From a virus: a stretch of 20,886 bases of DNA. Made by a program: the position numbers and the translations under genes. Shown here piece after piece: positions 1 through 5,747 of the stretch (position 1 is its first letter; each line of letters opens with the position of its first letter). Under the pieces are notes generated by a model. That model ran no database searches, was not told the origin of the DNA, and worked only from the letters and a program-made list of their open reading frames with translations. Location: positions 1-20,886 of the IMG/VR virus record IMGVR_UViG_3300036715_000146. The stretch is one strand, 5' to 3'.

Positions 1-2
1 CT

Positions 3-218
3 AGTTATTACACCGCATTAGTAGATGTAACAATGAGCGCGGCTGATGTGCAAAAGCAGAGAGTAATAATGGTTAATAGCCATATGGACAATAAAGTTAC
101 ATTAGCTGCTAATCACAGAATTGTTAAATTGCTGGATAAACCTGCTCGTGATAATGTTGGACAGCGTAGCAGAGTAAGCTGCTTTGCGTATAGCGGAATG
201 TATGCACAACAATTTTAA
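3..218 (+). CDS. Possible 3' end of a plus-strand gene, unrecognised
   Basis: This frame is open from the first bases of the window to a TAA at 216-218, giving about 71 residues. The first in-frame ATG, at 33, has no visible Shine-Dalgarno sequence, so the gene may begin outside the window. I recognise no family; the product is polar and basic with no membrane segment. The main support is context: its stop codon sits inside the strong AAGGAG ribosome site of the next gene (ATG at 229), an arrangement typical of translational coupling in phage operons. It could also be a chance open frame, since 72 codons is not long. Confidence 0.35.
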   Translation, partial: SYYTALVDVTMSAADVQKQRVIMVNSHMDNKVTLAANHRIVKLLDKPARDNVGQRSRVSCFAYSGMYAQQF

Positions 219-228
219 GGAGTATCAA

Positions 229-489
229 ATGAGTAACTGGAAAACGATAGATACCGCCCCGCATGATAAGTGTATATTGGTTTGGTCAGGAAGTGAGGTT
301 TACGCAGCACACTGGGTTAAGAATATAACGACAGACGATGAGTCTTGGATTGTAGCAGAATGGGGAGATAGTGATCAGGCATTAGTCAAGCCCCTATATT
401 GGCATGAGATGCCAGAATTTGTTAAGCCAGCATCTCGGATCGATATTATTGGACAAAACGGGGGGGATGGTCTGCATTATGCCGTATAG
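229..489 (+). CDS. DUF551-like small phage protein
   Basis: An 86-residue protein of the DUF551-like type found in many phages; its function is unknown. The pattern is an N-terminal Trp-x-x-Ile-Asp-Thr-Ala-Pro-x-Asp followed by a hydrophobic Ile-Leu-Val-Trp strand (residues 4-19), several Trp residues in the middle, and a C-terminal Tyr-Trp-His-Glu-Met-Pro. A longer reading from an ATG at 184 is possible, but the ATG at 229 is preferred: it lies about 7 bases after a perfect AAGGAG and family members start this way. It is on the strand opposite to the late genes, and its last 13 bases overlap the end of the convergent DUF1353 gene. A run of seven G at 460-466 lies near its 3' end, so the last residues could be affected by a sequencing slip. 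Confidence 0.75.
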   Translation: MSNWKTIDTAPHDKCILVWSGSEVYAAHWVKNITTDDESWIVAEWGDSDQALVKPLYWHEMPEFVKPASRIDIIGQNGGDGLHYAV

Positions 490-881
490 CTTGCGCCATA
501 GTGCGAACCACCGCCCATGCGCACACCTGCATATATCAAACTGGCTTTCCACGCTGATACCCCTGAGCATATACAAGCTTCACGTAATAACTGATCAGCT
601 TTGATTCTCGGGATTAAACCAGTGCCGTATAAGTAATCATGTACCACGCCAGCTTCGTCAGCAATGCCGTTAAGTAGCAAGTAAATAACTGGGAAACGTG
701 GAATGCTGGCCAAGTCAGTAACAAAACCCATCGGCACAGTAATAATGCACCCAAGAATGTCTGAGTAATATGATAATGGATATAGCAGCTTAAACAACTG
801 CCGCCCATCTCTATTTTTCAGCAACTTACCCGCCGAATCTGTCATGTAGTCCAGTTTCAACGGTGAAAGAAACGCGCTCAT
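477..881 (-). CDS. DUF1353 family protein
   Basis: A 134-residue member of the DUF1353 family, small proteins common near lysis or tail genes of phages; the biochemical function is unknown. The family signature is clear: Pro-x-Gly-Phe-x-Thr-Asp-Leu-Ala-Ser-Ile-Pro-Arg (residues 50-62), His-Asp-Tyr-Leu-Tyr (81-85), an Arg-x-x-Ala-Asp segment (92-96) and a C-terminal Val-Arg-x-Gly-Gly. A reading from 914 would add 11 residues, but the ATG at 881 overlaps the upstream stop as ATGA (878-881), the usual coupling in this operon. It is the last gene of the minus-strand late operon. I see no terminator after it. Confidence 0.85.
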   Translation of the reverse strand: MSAFLSPLKLDYMTDSAGKLLKNRDGRQLFKLLYPLSYYSDILGCIITVPMGFVTDLASIPRFPVIYLLLNGIADEAGVVHDYLYGTGLIPRIKADQLLREACICSGVSAWKASLIYAGVRMGGGSHYGASYTA

Positions 882-1159
882 TTTGCTACGTCTGCCGCGT
901 TCATCGCCGCCCATGCGTTATGCGTGGTAATTATTGTTTGAGTAGTTGCCGCCCACATGTCCATAATAGCCTGATCGCTGACATGCCCTTCCGTGTTGGC
1001 TTTTAACGCAGCTTGCATGACGGGCATAATTGCATTGATAGCCGCTACTGCCGCCGCTGCCTGTGGGCTGGTTGCGCTTGCAATTGCCAAGGCTGCGGGT
1101 ATAGCTGCGTTTGCTATTGCGTCAGCTTGCGGGTTTCCTGTGTTGATTAAATCGCTCAT
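878..1159 (-). CDS. Ala-rich small protein in lysis cassette, function unknown
   Basis: A 93-residue protein, very rich in Ala, beginning Met-Ser-Asp-Leu-Ile-Asn. Residues 15-50 form a long Ala/Ile/Val-rich stretch likely to be helical and possibly membrane-active; the rest looks soluble and helical. The frame is open back to 1432, but that part lies antisense-free inside the lipoprotein gene in another frame and is not protein-like. The ATG at 1159 overlaps the lipoprotein stop as ATGA (1156-1159) and is the likely start. Its position between a lipoprotein and DUF1353 suggests a role in lysis or its timing, for example as a holin or antiholin partner, but nothing in the residues proves this. 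Confidence 0.7.
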   Translation of the reverse strand: MSDLINTGNPQADAIANAAIPAALAIASATSPQAAAAVAAINAIMPVMQAALKANTEGHVSDQAIMDMWAATTQTIITTHNAWAAMNAADVAK

Positions 1160-1473
1160 TGCGCACTCGCTTTCATTGCTTCGATTGTTGCAAGTGATGT
1201 TATGGCTTGCGTTACTTTTGCCGCTGCTTCTGCGGGATCTGCTGGTAATGTACCAATGCAAATTGGCGTAATCTGGCTGTCCACTAATGTAATTTGCGTT
1301 ATCTGCGACTGGTTCAACTTGCCATCTGCTCGAAGTTGTAACGCCGTTGCAAATGCTACGCCATACGCGCCGCACGCCTCGGCATATTGTAATTGCGCTG
1401 CGCGTGGGTCGGGGTTCGGTGCTGCCGCACATCCTGCCAGTGATAATACTGCGATTAGTAATAATGACTTCAT
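1156..1473 (-). CDS. Small outer-membrane lipoprotein, possible spanin component
   Basis: A 105-residue lipoprotein. The N-terminus has a short basic start, a hydrophobic core and a lipobox Leu-Ala-Gly-Cys (residues 12-15); Ala after the Cys predicts outer-membrane sorting. The mature part is Ala/Gln-rich, has two further Cys and no second membrane segment, so it is not a unimolecular spanin. In a lysis cassette a lipoprotein of this size would fit an outer-membrane spanin (Rz1-like), but it lacks the Pro-rich character of classic Rz1 and I see no obvious inner-membrane partner with an N-terminal anchor. The start is well supported: AAGGAG about 7 bases upstream, and a TAATG overlap with the preceding gene's stop at 1473. 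Confidence 0.8.
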   Translation of the reverse strand: MKSLLLIAVLSLAGCAAAPNPDPRAAQLQYAEACGAYGVAFATALQLRADGKLNQSQITQITLVDSQITPICIGTLPADPAEAAAKVTQAITSLATIEAMKASAQ

Positions 1474-1664
1474 TAGGGTAACTCCTTGTTATGTGGTGAT
1501 TGCATATCTCTCAAAACTAAGCCTATCGTACCCGCAACCATAGCTTGATTGAGAGCGAGGAAAGATGCGCTGGCTGACGGGTCAAAGTACGCATAAACGC
1601 CCCATGCGGCATAACCTGATACGCCGATGAGGATAAGTAACGCGGTTTTTAATTCGGGTTTCAT
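1473..1664 (-). CDS. Putative holin (two-membrane-segment small protein)
   Basis: A 63-residue protein with two hydrophobic segments, at about residues 7-27 and 34-52, joined by a short turn containing Asp-Pro, and a short charged C-terminal tail. Size, topology and position after the endolysin fit a class II-type holin that would make the inner membrane permeable and release the endolysin, which has no signal peptide of its own. The ATG is preceded by AGGAG at good spacing, just after the stop of the HNH-like gene. No family was recognised from the residues, so the holin call rests on topology and context. The coiled-coil membrane protein at 4975-5244 is the only other hydrophobic small protein nearby. 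Confidence 0.6.
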   Translation of the reverse strand: MKPELKTALLILIGVSGYAAWGVYAYFDPSASASFLALNQAMVAGTIGLVLRDMQSPHNKELP

Positions 1665-1673
1665 TTGCCGCTC

Positions 1674-2135
1674 CTATTCTTGTTCATGATGGATGATTTC
1701 AACTTCGCTGAATTTATATCCGTCCTTGCCGTATCGTTGCGCCAGCCAGATGGGTTCGGGTAATGCGTGGACACCTTCGTCTTTGCAAATATGATGAGCC
1801 TTACATAGTAATCGGCCATTGACGTTCATGTCGTCCACAAAGGTGTAAGGATTTGACTCATCAAAACTTCCCCACCCGAAAATAGGAAAATCCTTGCGAA
1901 TCTGCGAACCCTCTGACCAGTCTATCATTTCGGCAAAACTTCGCTCTATTGGGTAATGGTGAGCTTCCATGCTTCCAACTTCAGATTCAGGACATCCGCA
2001 TATCCAGCACACTTTATCACGTTCTATCAATTGCTTTCGCGTTTTGATAAATAATGGAGTTGCTACCCTGTCGCTATGCTCTGGTATATCAACTGCAACG
2101 GCCAGCGTTTCCTTTTCAATATGCGAGTCTGTCAT
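1674..2135 (-). CDS. HNH-like Cys/His protein in lysis cassette
   Basis: A 153-residue protein with the layout of an HNH or zinc-finger nuclease fold: Cys-x-x-Cys at 43-46, Glu-Ala-His-His at 57-60, Asn at 106 and Leu-Cys-Lys-x-His-His at 110-115, so two Cys pairs could hold zinc and His/Asn could form the active site. The middle is unusually rich in Trp, Phe and Asp. The frame is open to a TTG at 2150, but the ATG at 2135, with GAG six bases upstream, is the better start. Cys/His proteins of this type occur in the lysis region of other phages and are often left unnamed; nuclease activity is not shown. An HNH enzyme usually helps terminase near the packaging genes, so its place between endolysin and holin is odd. 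Confidence 0.7.
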   Translation of the reverse strand: MTDSHIEKETLAVAVDIPEHSDRVATPLFIKTRKQLIERDKVCWICGCPESEVGSMEAHHYPIERSFAEMIDWSEGSQIRKDFPIFGWGSFDESNPYTFVDDMNVNGRLLCKAHHICKDEGVHALPEPIWLAQRYGKDGYKFSEVEIIHHEQE

Positions 2136-2142
2136 TTTATGC

Positions 2143-2586
2143 TCATACAAGATTATTACTTTTCATCACTGCGATTAGTTTATCCGCGTAATTTTGGTCA
2201 GTAGCATATCCAGCCGCCGCAACACGCCGCACGAACTCGACAGGGTCAGATGTTTCCAGTGCGTGCTTATAACGTGGATTGCCATGAAAGAACTTAGCAT
2301 GGTCTAGCATACACTCGCCCCAGTCAGCATACTTGCGCCACTTTGCAACGACTATTACATCCTGACCACTTAGGTGCTCTTTAGTTGGCAATGCCAGAGT
2401 TGCGCCGTGCCAAGATGCGTCCGCCTTTACACCAAACAGATTAAACCCTTTAGTCGCTAGTACAGAGCTACCCCAAGCCGATTCCAGCGCACCCTGAGCA
2501 AGCGTAAACTCATGAGGTATCCCCGCTGCTTTCTCACACCCAAGCGCGGCAGGGGTTAGCTGGGTTAGGAAGTCGGTCTTGGTCAT
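2143..2586 (-). CDS. Endolysin, GH73/FlgJ-like N-acetylglucosaminidase
   Basis: A 147-residue peptidoglycan hydrolase of the glucosaminidase (GH73, FlgJ C-domain) type, expected to cut the glycan chain of the cell wall at lysis. The catalytic motif Ala-Leu-Glu-Ser-Ala-Trp-Gly places the general acid at Glu35. It is followed by the family's Asn-Leu-Phe-Gly-Val-Lys segment (about 49-54), a Trp-x-x-Tyr-x-x-Trp strand, and a C-terminal Gly-Tyr-Ala-Thr-Asp-x-x-Tyr-Ala-x-Lys (about 126-136). There is no signal peptide or transmembrane segment and no separate wall-binding domain, so a holin is needed for export. It starts with an ATGA overlap on the glycoside hydrolase gene (2583-2586). Confidence 0.9.
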   Translation of the reverse strand: MTKTDFLTQLTPAALGCEKAAGIPHEFTLAQGALESAWGSSVLATKGFNLFGVKADASWHGATLALPTKEHLSGQDVIVVAKWRKYADWGECMLDHAKFFHGNPRYKHALETSDPVEFVRRVAAAGYATDQNYADKLIAVMKSNNLV

Positions 2587-3890
2587 GTGGAAATAACCAT
2601 TTCTCCATTCCCAGTTAACGAGTATCCCTGGTTTCCGTATAAAAATCCGGCAGAATATAGCATCTTCCCATTATATTGATTCGCTATTTGGTCAATACAA
2701 TTAGAAATTTCAGGTACTGTTGATGGATTCCCACAGAAATTATCTTCATGATTATAGAAAATACATGACTTTACTCCACCAGCGGCAAGCAACAACGCTA
2801 CCCGTTTTAACATCCCAGCACGCGCTATCGGCTGGCTTGCTAGAGTAGTGTAAAATTGCCACCCTGTCGTATACCCAACCTCAGTTCCGTAAATATCCCA
2901 TTGGACACCGAGTCCAGACTTTACCGAGGAAAGTTGATTTAACCGTGTCTGTAAACTGCGATACACTCCTGCGTTATCAACTGCAACCGAATCAAAATCA
3001 TAGAAATGATACGACAGTGCATCCGCCCAGTTTTTACCAAAACCTGCTGCGCCGTCTGAAGCTGAACCCCATGCAGTTATGTGGTCGTATTCAACGCCAA
3101 TGCTGCCATACCCATCTACAAAATCTGGTGACATAACCATAACTGACGGATTGATAGCTTTCGCAGTCTGATAGACATTCTTGCTTTGCGCCGCAAGTTG
3201 TGCAGCAGTTCCATGAAAGTAATATCGAGTCCTGAAAGTCGTATTGGTTATATAGTTACTAGCATCTTTACGGATTTGCTCTCCAACAATTAATGGCAAG
3301 CTTAATGGACTGCTTAACCGAATATCAATATTGTTTGTACCTATTGCCGTGATTGTGCCAGTAACTCCCGATGTTGCCCCAGTTACGGTATCATTAACAT
3401 ATAAAGTGCCTGTAATAGTGCCATTGCTATTAACAATAGGTGCATCTAGTTTCGGCTCATTCCAAGGACTAAGATACTTTATTTTAGAACCATATCGATT
3501 CATCAAAGCCGTTACAAAAGCATTTAATGCAACAGGGTCAGGAACAGCACAACTTCCAACCCTGCCGTTGTTATAATCGGCTACAGAAGCCCAGCTCCCT
3601 GTCGCGTGAAATGTCGGGCAAGATGTAATCTGATAGTAAAAGTCATGCCCTAATGATGTATTAAAATGAGATATAATATTATCCAGTGACGTCCAGTTAT
3701 AAACCCCATTAGATGTTTCTATATTCCACCAATCAACTCCAGAATCAATTGACCTAACCGTGCCATAGTTATACTGCGGAGTTGCTGATGCACCTGTTCT
3801 AAAGTGCATGCCCAACCACTGGCTAGGCAACTGCATAACACCTGAATATAGTCTACTAACAAAATTCCCCACCGAAAAAGATGGGGTCAC
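2583..3890 (-). CDS. Clan-A (GH39/GH5-like) glycoside hydrolase with inserted domain
   Basis: A 435-residue glycosidase of the (beta/alpha)8 clan-A type. Residues 44-70 match the barrel start of GH39-like enzymes (Arg-x-x-Asp-Ser-Gly-Val-x-Trp, then Gly-Val-Tyr-Asn-Trp-x-x-Leu-Asp). Pro-Trp-Asn-Glu-Pro at 142-146 gives the strand-4 Asn-Glu pair with Glu145 as acid/base, and Thr-Glu-Val-Gly at 336-339 gives the likely strand-7 nucleophile, Glu337. About 55 residues between them (156-208) are a beta-rich insert not belonging to the barrel. There is no signal peptide and no recognisable virion-attachment domain. Placement directly after the LamG-like gene (ATGA overlap) and before the endolysin suggests an enzyme against host capsule, exopolysaccharide or biofilm glycan; the substrate cannot be told. 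A hydrolase acting in cell lysis is the alternative. Confidence 0.8.
   Translation of the reverse strand: MTPSFSVGNFVSRLYSGVMQLPSQWLGMHFRTGASATPQYNYGTVRSIDSGVDWWNIETSNGVYNWTSLDNIISHFNTSLGHDFYYQITSCPTFHATGSWASVADYNNGRVGSCAVPDPVALNAFVTALMNRYGSKIKYLSPWNEPKLDAPIVNSNGTITGTLYVNDTVTGATSGVTGTITAIGTNNIDIRLSSPLSLPLIVGEQIRKDASNYITNTTFRTRYYFHGTAAQLAAQSKNVYQTAKAINPSVMVMSPDFVDGYGSIGVEYDHITAWGSASDGAAGFGKNWADALSYHFYDFDSVAVDNAGVYRSLQTRLNQLSSVKSGLGVQWDIYGTEVGYTTGWQFYTTLASQPIARAGMLKRVALLLAAGGVKSCIFYNHEDNFCGNPSTVPEISNCIDQIANQYNGKMLYSAGFLYGNQGYSLTGNGEMVIST
3267..3425 (-). other. Beta-rich domain inserted in the glycoside hydrolase
   Basis: Residues about 156-208 of the glycosidase read as a small Gly/Thr/Ile-rich beta domain, with a Val-Thr-Gly-Ala-Thr-Ser-Gly-Val-Thr-Gly-Thr core and a closing Val-Gly-Glu-Gln-Ile. 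This resembles a small repeat-like domain seen in many phage virion proteins (Gly-Ala-Thr-Ser-Gly-Ala-Thr-Gly pattern, then Gly-Glu). It interrupts the barrel about 10 residues after the catalytic Asn144-Glu145 pair. Boundaries are approximate. Confidence 0.55.
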
Positions 3891-4645
3891 ATAAAAACCG
3901 CATCTGCTGTGCTGATTCCTGTCCTGGTTTTACTTGCTGAAATTTTTACTATTTCATCAAGATTTATAGGCAGTGCAGAGTTAGGAAACTTCAACATCTG
4001 CAAGCCTTTTATCTCTAAAGCAACGCCGTTACCGGTCATTGTTTGACCAACGTAAAGCGCGTTTGTGATTGCGTTGTATGTTGCAGCAGTAAATGCCGAG
4101 GCGTAGGCTGTGTCTAAAATGCCATCACGATATAGACGGACTTCTTTAGTTACCCCGTTAAGAGAAAGGGCACAGTGATGGTCTGTTCCGTCAAAGAATG
4201 TGCCTATGCTATCAGCCATACCTGAAAAGAATGAATCAGCATTTATACGAACGCGCATTTTCCCAGTTGTTATAGCAACTAGAAAAAAACCATAATTACC
4301 ACTAGCAGCAGTTGCATCACAATTTCCTATGAAAGTGTCATTTGCAGCAGGAAGTGCTTTATTAACAGTAAAAAGTATAAGTACACTATCTTTATTTAGA
4401 TTCCACGAACTTTTACTATTTGGTATTTGTACATTGTGTCCAGCACCTGCACTTATCGTCAAATATCCTGCATTAGACCACGGCTCACTTAATGCGACTG
4501 ACCCGCCGTATATGGGAGCGACTAGGTTGGATGAGTAATCTAAAGGAATCACTGTATTGTTTCCAGCCTGATTTAATGGAAAGTTGAATAGGCTGTATTT
4601 ATTTGGGGACGCGATTGTTGATTGCCACACATTTTCATTAGCCAT
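3887..4645 (-). CDS. LamG/concanavalin A-like virion or adsorption protein
   Basis: A 252-residue protein beginning Met-Ala-Asn-Glu-Asn-Val-Trp. From about residue 75 to 230 it reads as a LamG or concanavalin A-like jelly roll: a strand ending Leu-Ile-Leu-Phe-Thr-Val, then Asn-Tyr-Gly-Phe-Phe, a Lys-Met-Arg-Val-Arg-Ile strand, the central Asp-Gly-Thr-Asp-His-His-Cys-Ala-Leu-Ser segment, and Val-Arg-Leu-Tyr-Arg-Asp-Gly. Such domains usually bind sugars. The frame is open to 4717, but those 24 residues overlap the previous gene and include out-of-place Cys; the ATG at 4645, two bases after the upstream TAA, is preferred. It is coupled to the glycoside hydrolase by an ATGA overlap, so the two may act on the same surface glycan. 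No catalytic residues are evident. Confidence 0.75.
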   Translation of the reverse strand: MANENVWQSTIASPNKYSLFNFPLNQAGNNTVIPLDYSSNLVAPIYGGSVALSEPWSNAGYLTISAGAGHNVQIPNSKSSWNLNKDSVLILFTVNKALPAANDTFIGNCDATAASGNYGFFLVAITTGKMRVRINADSFFSGMADSIGTFFDGTDHHCALSLNGVTKEVRLYRDGILDTAYASAFTAATYNAITNALYVGQTMTGNGVALEIKGLQMLKFPNSALPINLDEIVKISASKTRTGISTADAVFM

Positions 4646-4647
4646 GA

Positions 4648-4941
4648 TTAACCACACACCGTAAAGTAAGAAGTAGCCGACACTCCAGCAGAGCGCGTGA
4701 CACGGATATGCGAGCAACCAGCGTCTAGCCTCACGCCTTGGCTTGTCGTCGCAGTAAGCAGCGGCGTGTCATACGTTAGCCCACCGTCAAACGACTGGTC
4801 TAGCACGAGGGTATCTCCTGCGGTGACATATAGCCTGATGATTGCTGGGAGTGGTGCGCCTGCCATGGGTGCAACTACGGGTGTCGCATTGAGTAAGAAA
4901 GCTGGCTGTATTACCAGCCCTATCATGGTATGTGTTGTCAT
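4648..4941 (-). CDS. Small beta-rich phage protein, function unknown
   Basis: A 97-residue protein with alternating hydrophobic and Thr/Ser residues typical of a small beta-sandwich. A Leu-Asp-Gln-Ser-Phe-Asp-Gly-Gly segment (about 57-64) and a C-terminal Ile-Arg-Val-Thr-Arg-Ser-Ala-Gly repeat a pattern I associate with small virion proteins coded near tail fibres. There is no signal peptide. The ATG has GGGG about 7 bases upstream. It sits between a coiled-coil membrane protein and the LamG-like protein, and may decorate the fibre or help the LamG protein assemble; that is inference from position only. Confidence 0.7.
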   Translation of the reverse strand: MTTHTMIGLVIQPAFLLNATPVVAPMAGAPLPAIIRLYVTAGDTLVLDQSFDGGLTYDTPLLTATTSQGVRLDAGCSHIRVTRSAGVSATSYFTVCG

Positions 4942-4974
4942 TTTATAACCCCGTAGGAATAAATAAGTTTATAG

Positions 4975-5244
4975 TCATTGCTCATGGTCACGACGGTCCG
5001 CCTTTTTGTGTAGCATTTCTTTAATTTCATTTAGCGATTTAAATATTTCAGTAGAGAACCGAGTGAATTGGTCATTTTTAACGTACTCGCCTACCACTTT
5101 AAGTTCAAGCTGTCGTATTAGCTCCAGAGCTTTTTTTGTACCATCATTACCTTCTTTGATAGAGCTTCGGACTGAATTAACATACCCCATCAATATAAAG
5201 TTTAATAATCCAAGAGCCAATTCACCCGCCATTCCTGTATCCAT
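4975..5244 (-). CDS. Small membrane-anchored coiled-coil protein
   Basis: An 89-residue protein. Residues 7-21 are hydrophobic and could span or touch the membrane; the remaining 65 residues are charged and heptad-like (Leu-Ile-Arg-Gln-Leu-Glu-Leu-Lys-Val, then Ile-Phe-Lys-Ser-Leu-Asn-Glu-Ile-Lys), ending in a very charged tail. Small proteins with a Val-Gly-Glu-Tyr-Val-Lys-x-Asp-x-Phe centre followed by a coiled coil are common in phage late regions and remain unnamed. One N-terminal anchor followed by a coiled coil is also how an inner-membrane spanin is built, so it could be the missing partner of the lipoprotein at 1156-1473, although it is coded 3.5 kb away. The ATG at 5244 has GGTG upstream; a second ATG at 5232 has poor spacing. 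Confidence 0.65.
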   Translation of the reverse strand: MDTGMAGELALGLLNFILMGYVNSVRSSIKEGNDGTKKALELIRQLELKVVGEYVKNDQFTRFSTEIFKSLNEIKEMLHKKADRRDHEQ

Positions 5245-5251
5245 ATCAATA

Positions 5252-5737
5252 TCACCAAACTATTTTAGTCACGTCTGAAACCGTAGTCGCTGCGCGTATT
5301 GCAGACTTCTGCGTCTGTTTATGCACAAACAGAGTATTGACGTTAGCCACTCCAGTTGCGAATACTCCTTGGAGTTGTAACAGCGTCATCGTTACTGGCT
5401 GATTGTTTATATCATACCAGGCAAAGTTAGCTGGCACTGTGCCGCCCGTTGCGACAATAGATTGCAAGCCCGTAATCGCACGGTTCATCAAATCTTGGCT
5501 GTCTTTGTCGGCTTGAAATATCGTGCTCATATATGCGACTGGCTGCTGCATAGTTGTGTCGTATGCGCTGTCTATTAGTGCCAGTTGCGAGGCCTGCGCG
5601 TTAGCCAGCAATTCCGCGCTAGTCAATACAGGCGGAGTGTAAATTGTATATGACGGGTCTATGTCATCACCCGCATAAACGATTACAGGCTCACCCTCTG
5701 GTGTTAAATATGCGAGTGTTTCTGTTGCTATTGTCAT
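5252..5737 (-). CDS. DUF4376-like tail fibre-associated protein
   Basis: A 161-residue protein. The N-terminal 35 residues resemble the short fibre-binding start of tail fibre assembly proteins, and the C-terminal half (about 65-160) has the helical DUF4376-type layout: Asp-Lys-Asp-Ser-Gln-Asp near 77-82, a Thr-x-x-Trp-like Phe-Ala-Trp-Tyr-Asp segment (105-109), and a helical end with Val-x-x-x-Phe-x-His-Lys-Gln. Such proteins lie directly after fibre genes and are thought to be fibre chaperones or virion-bound accessory proteins. A GTG at 5746 is in frame, but it overlaps the AAGGTG ribosome site serving the ATG at 5737, so the ATG is the better start. Confidence 0.75.
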   Translation of the reverse strand: MTIATETLAYLTPEGEPVIVYAGDDIDPSYTIYTPPVLTSAELLANAQASQLALIDSAYDTTMQQPVAYMSTIFQADKDSQDLMNRAITGLQSIVATGGTVPANFAWYDINNQPVTMTLLQLQGVFATGVANVNTLFVHKQTQKSAIRAATTVSDVTKIVW

Positions 5738-5747
5738 TTTATTCACC

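Noticed and set aside
497-523. Inverted repeat near the convergent gene ends as a terminator
   Set aside because: Only a 5-bp stem with a long loop, no T run, and it lies inside the DUF1353 coding sequence.
878-1432. 184-residue reading of the Ala-rich gene starting at 1432
   Set aside because: The first 91 residues overlap the lipoprotein gene in another frame and look like shadow sequence; the ATG at 1159 has the ATGA coupling used across this operon.
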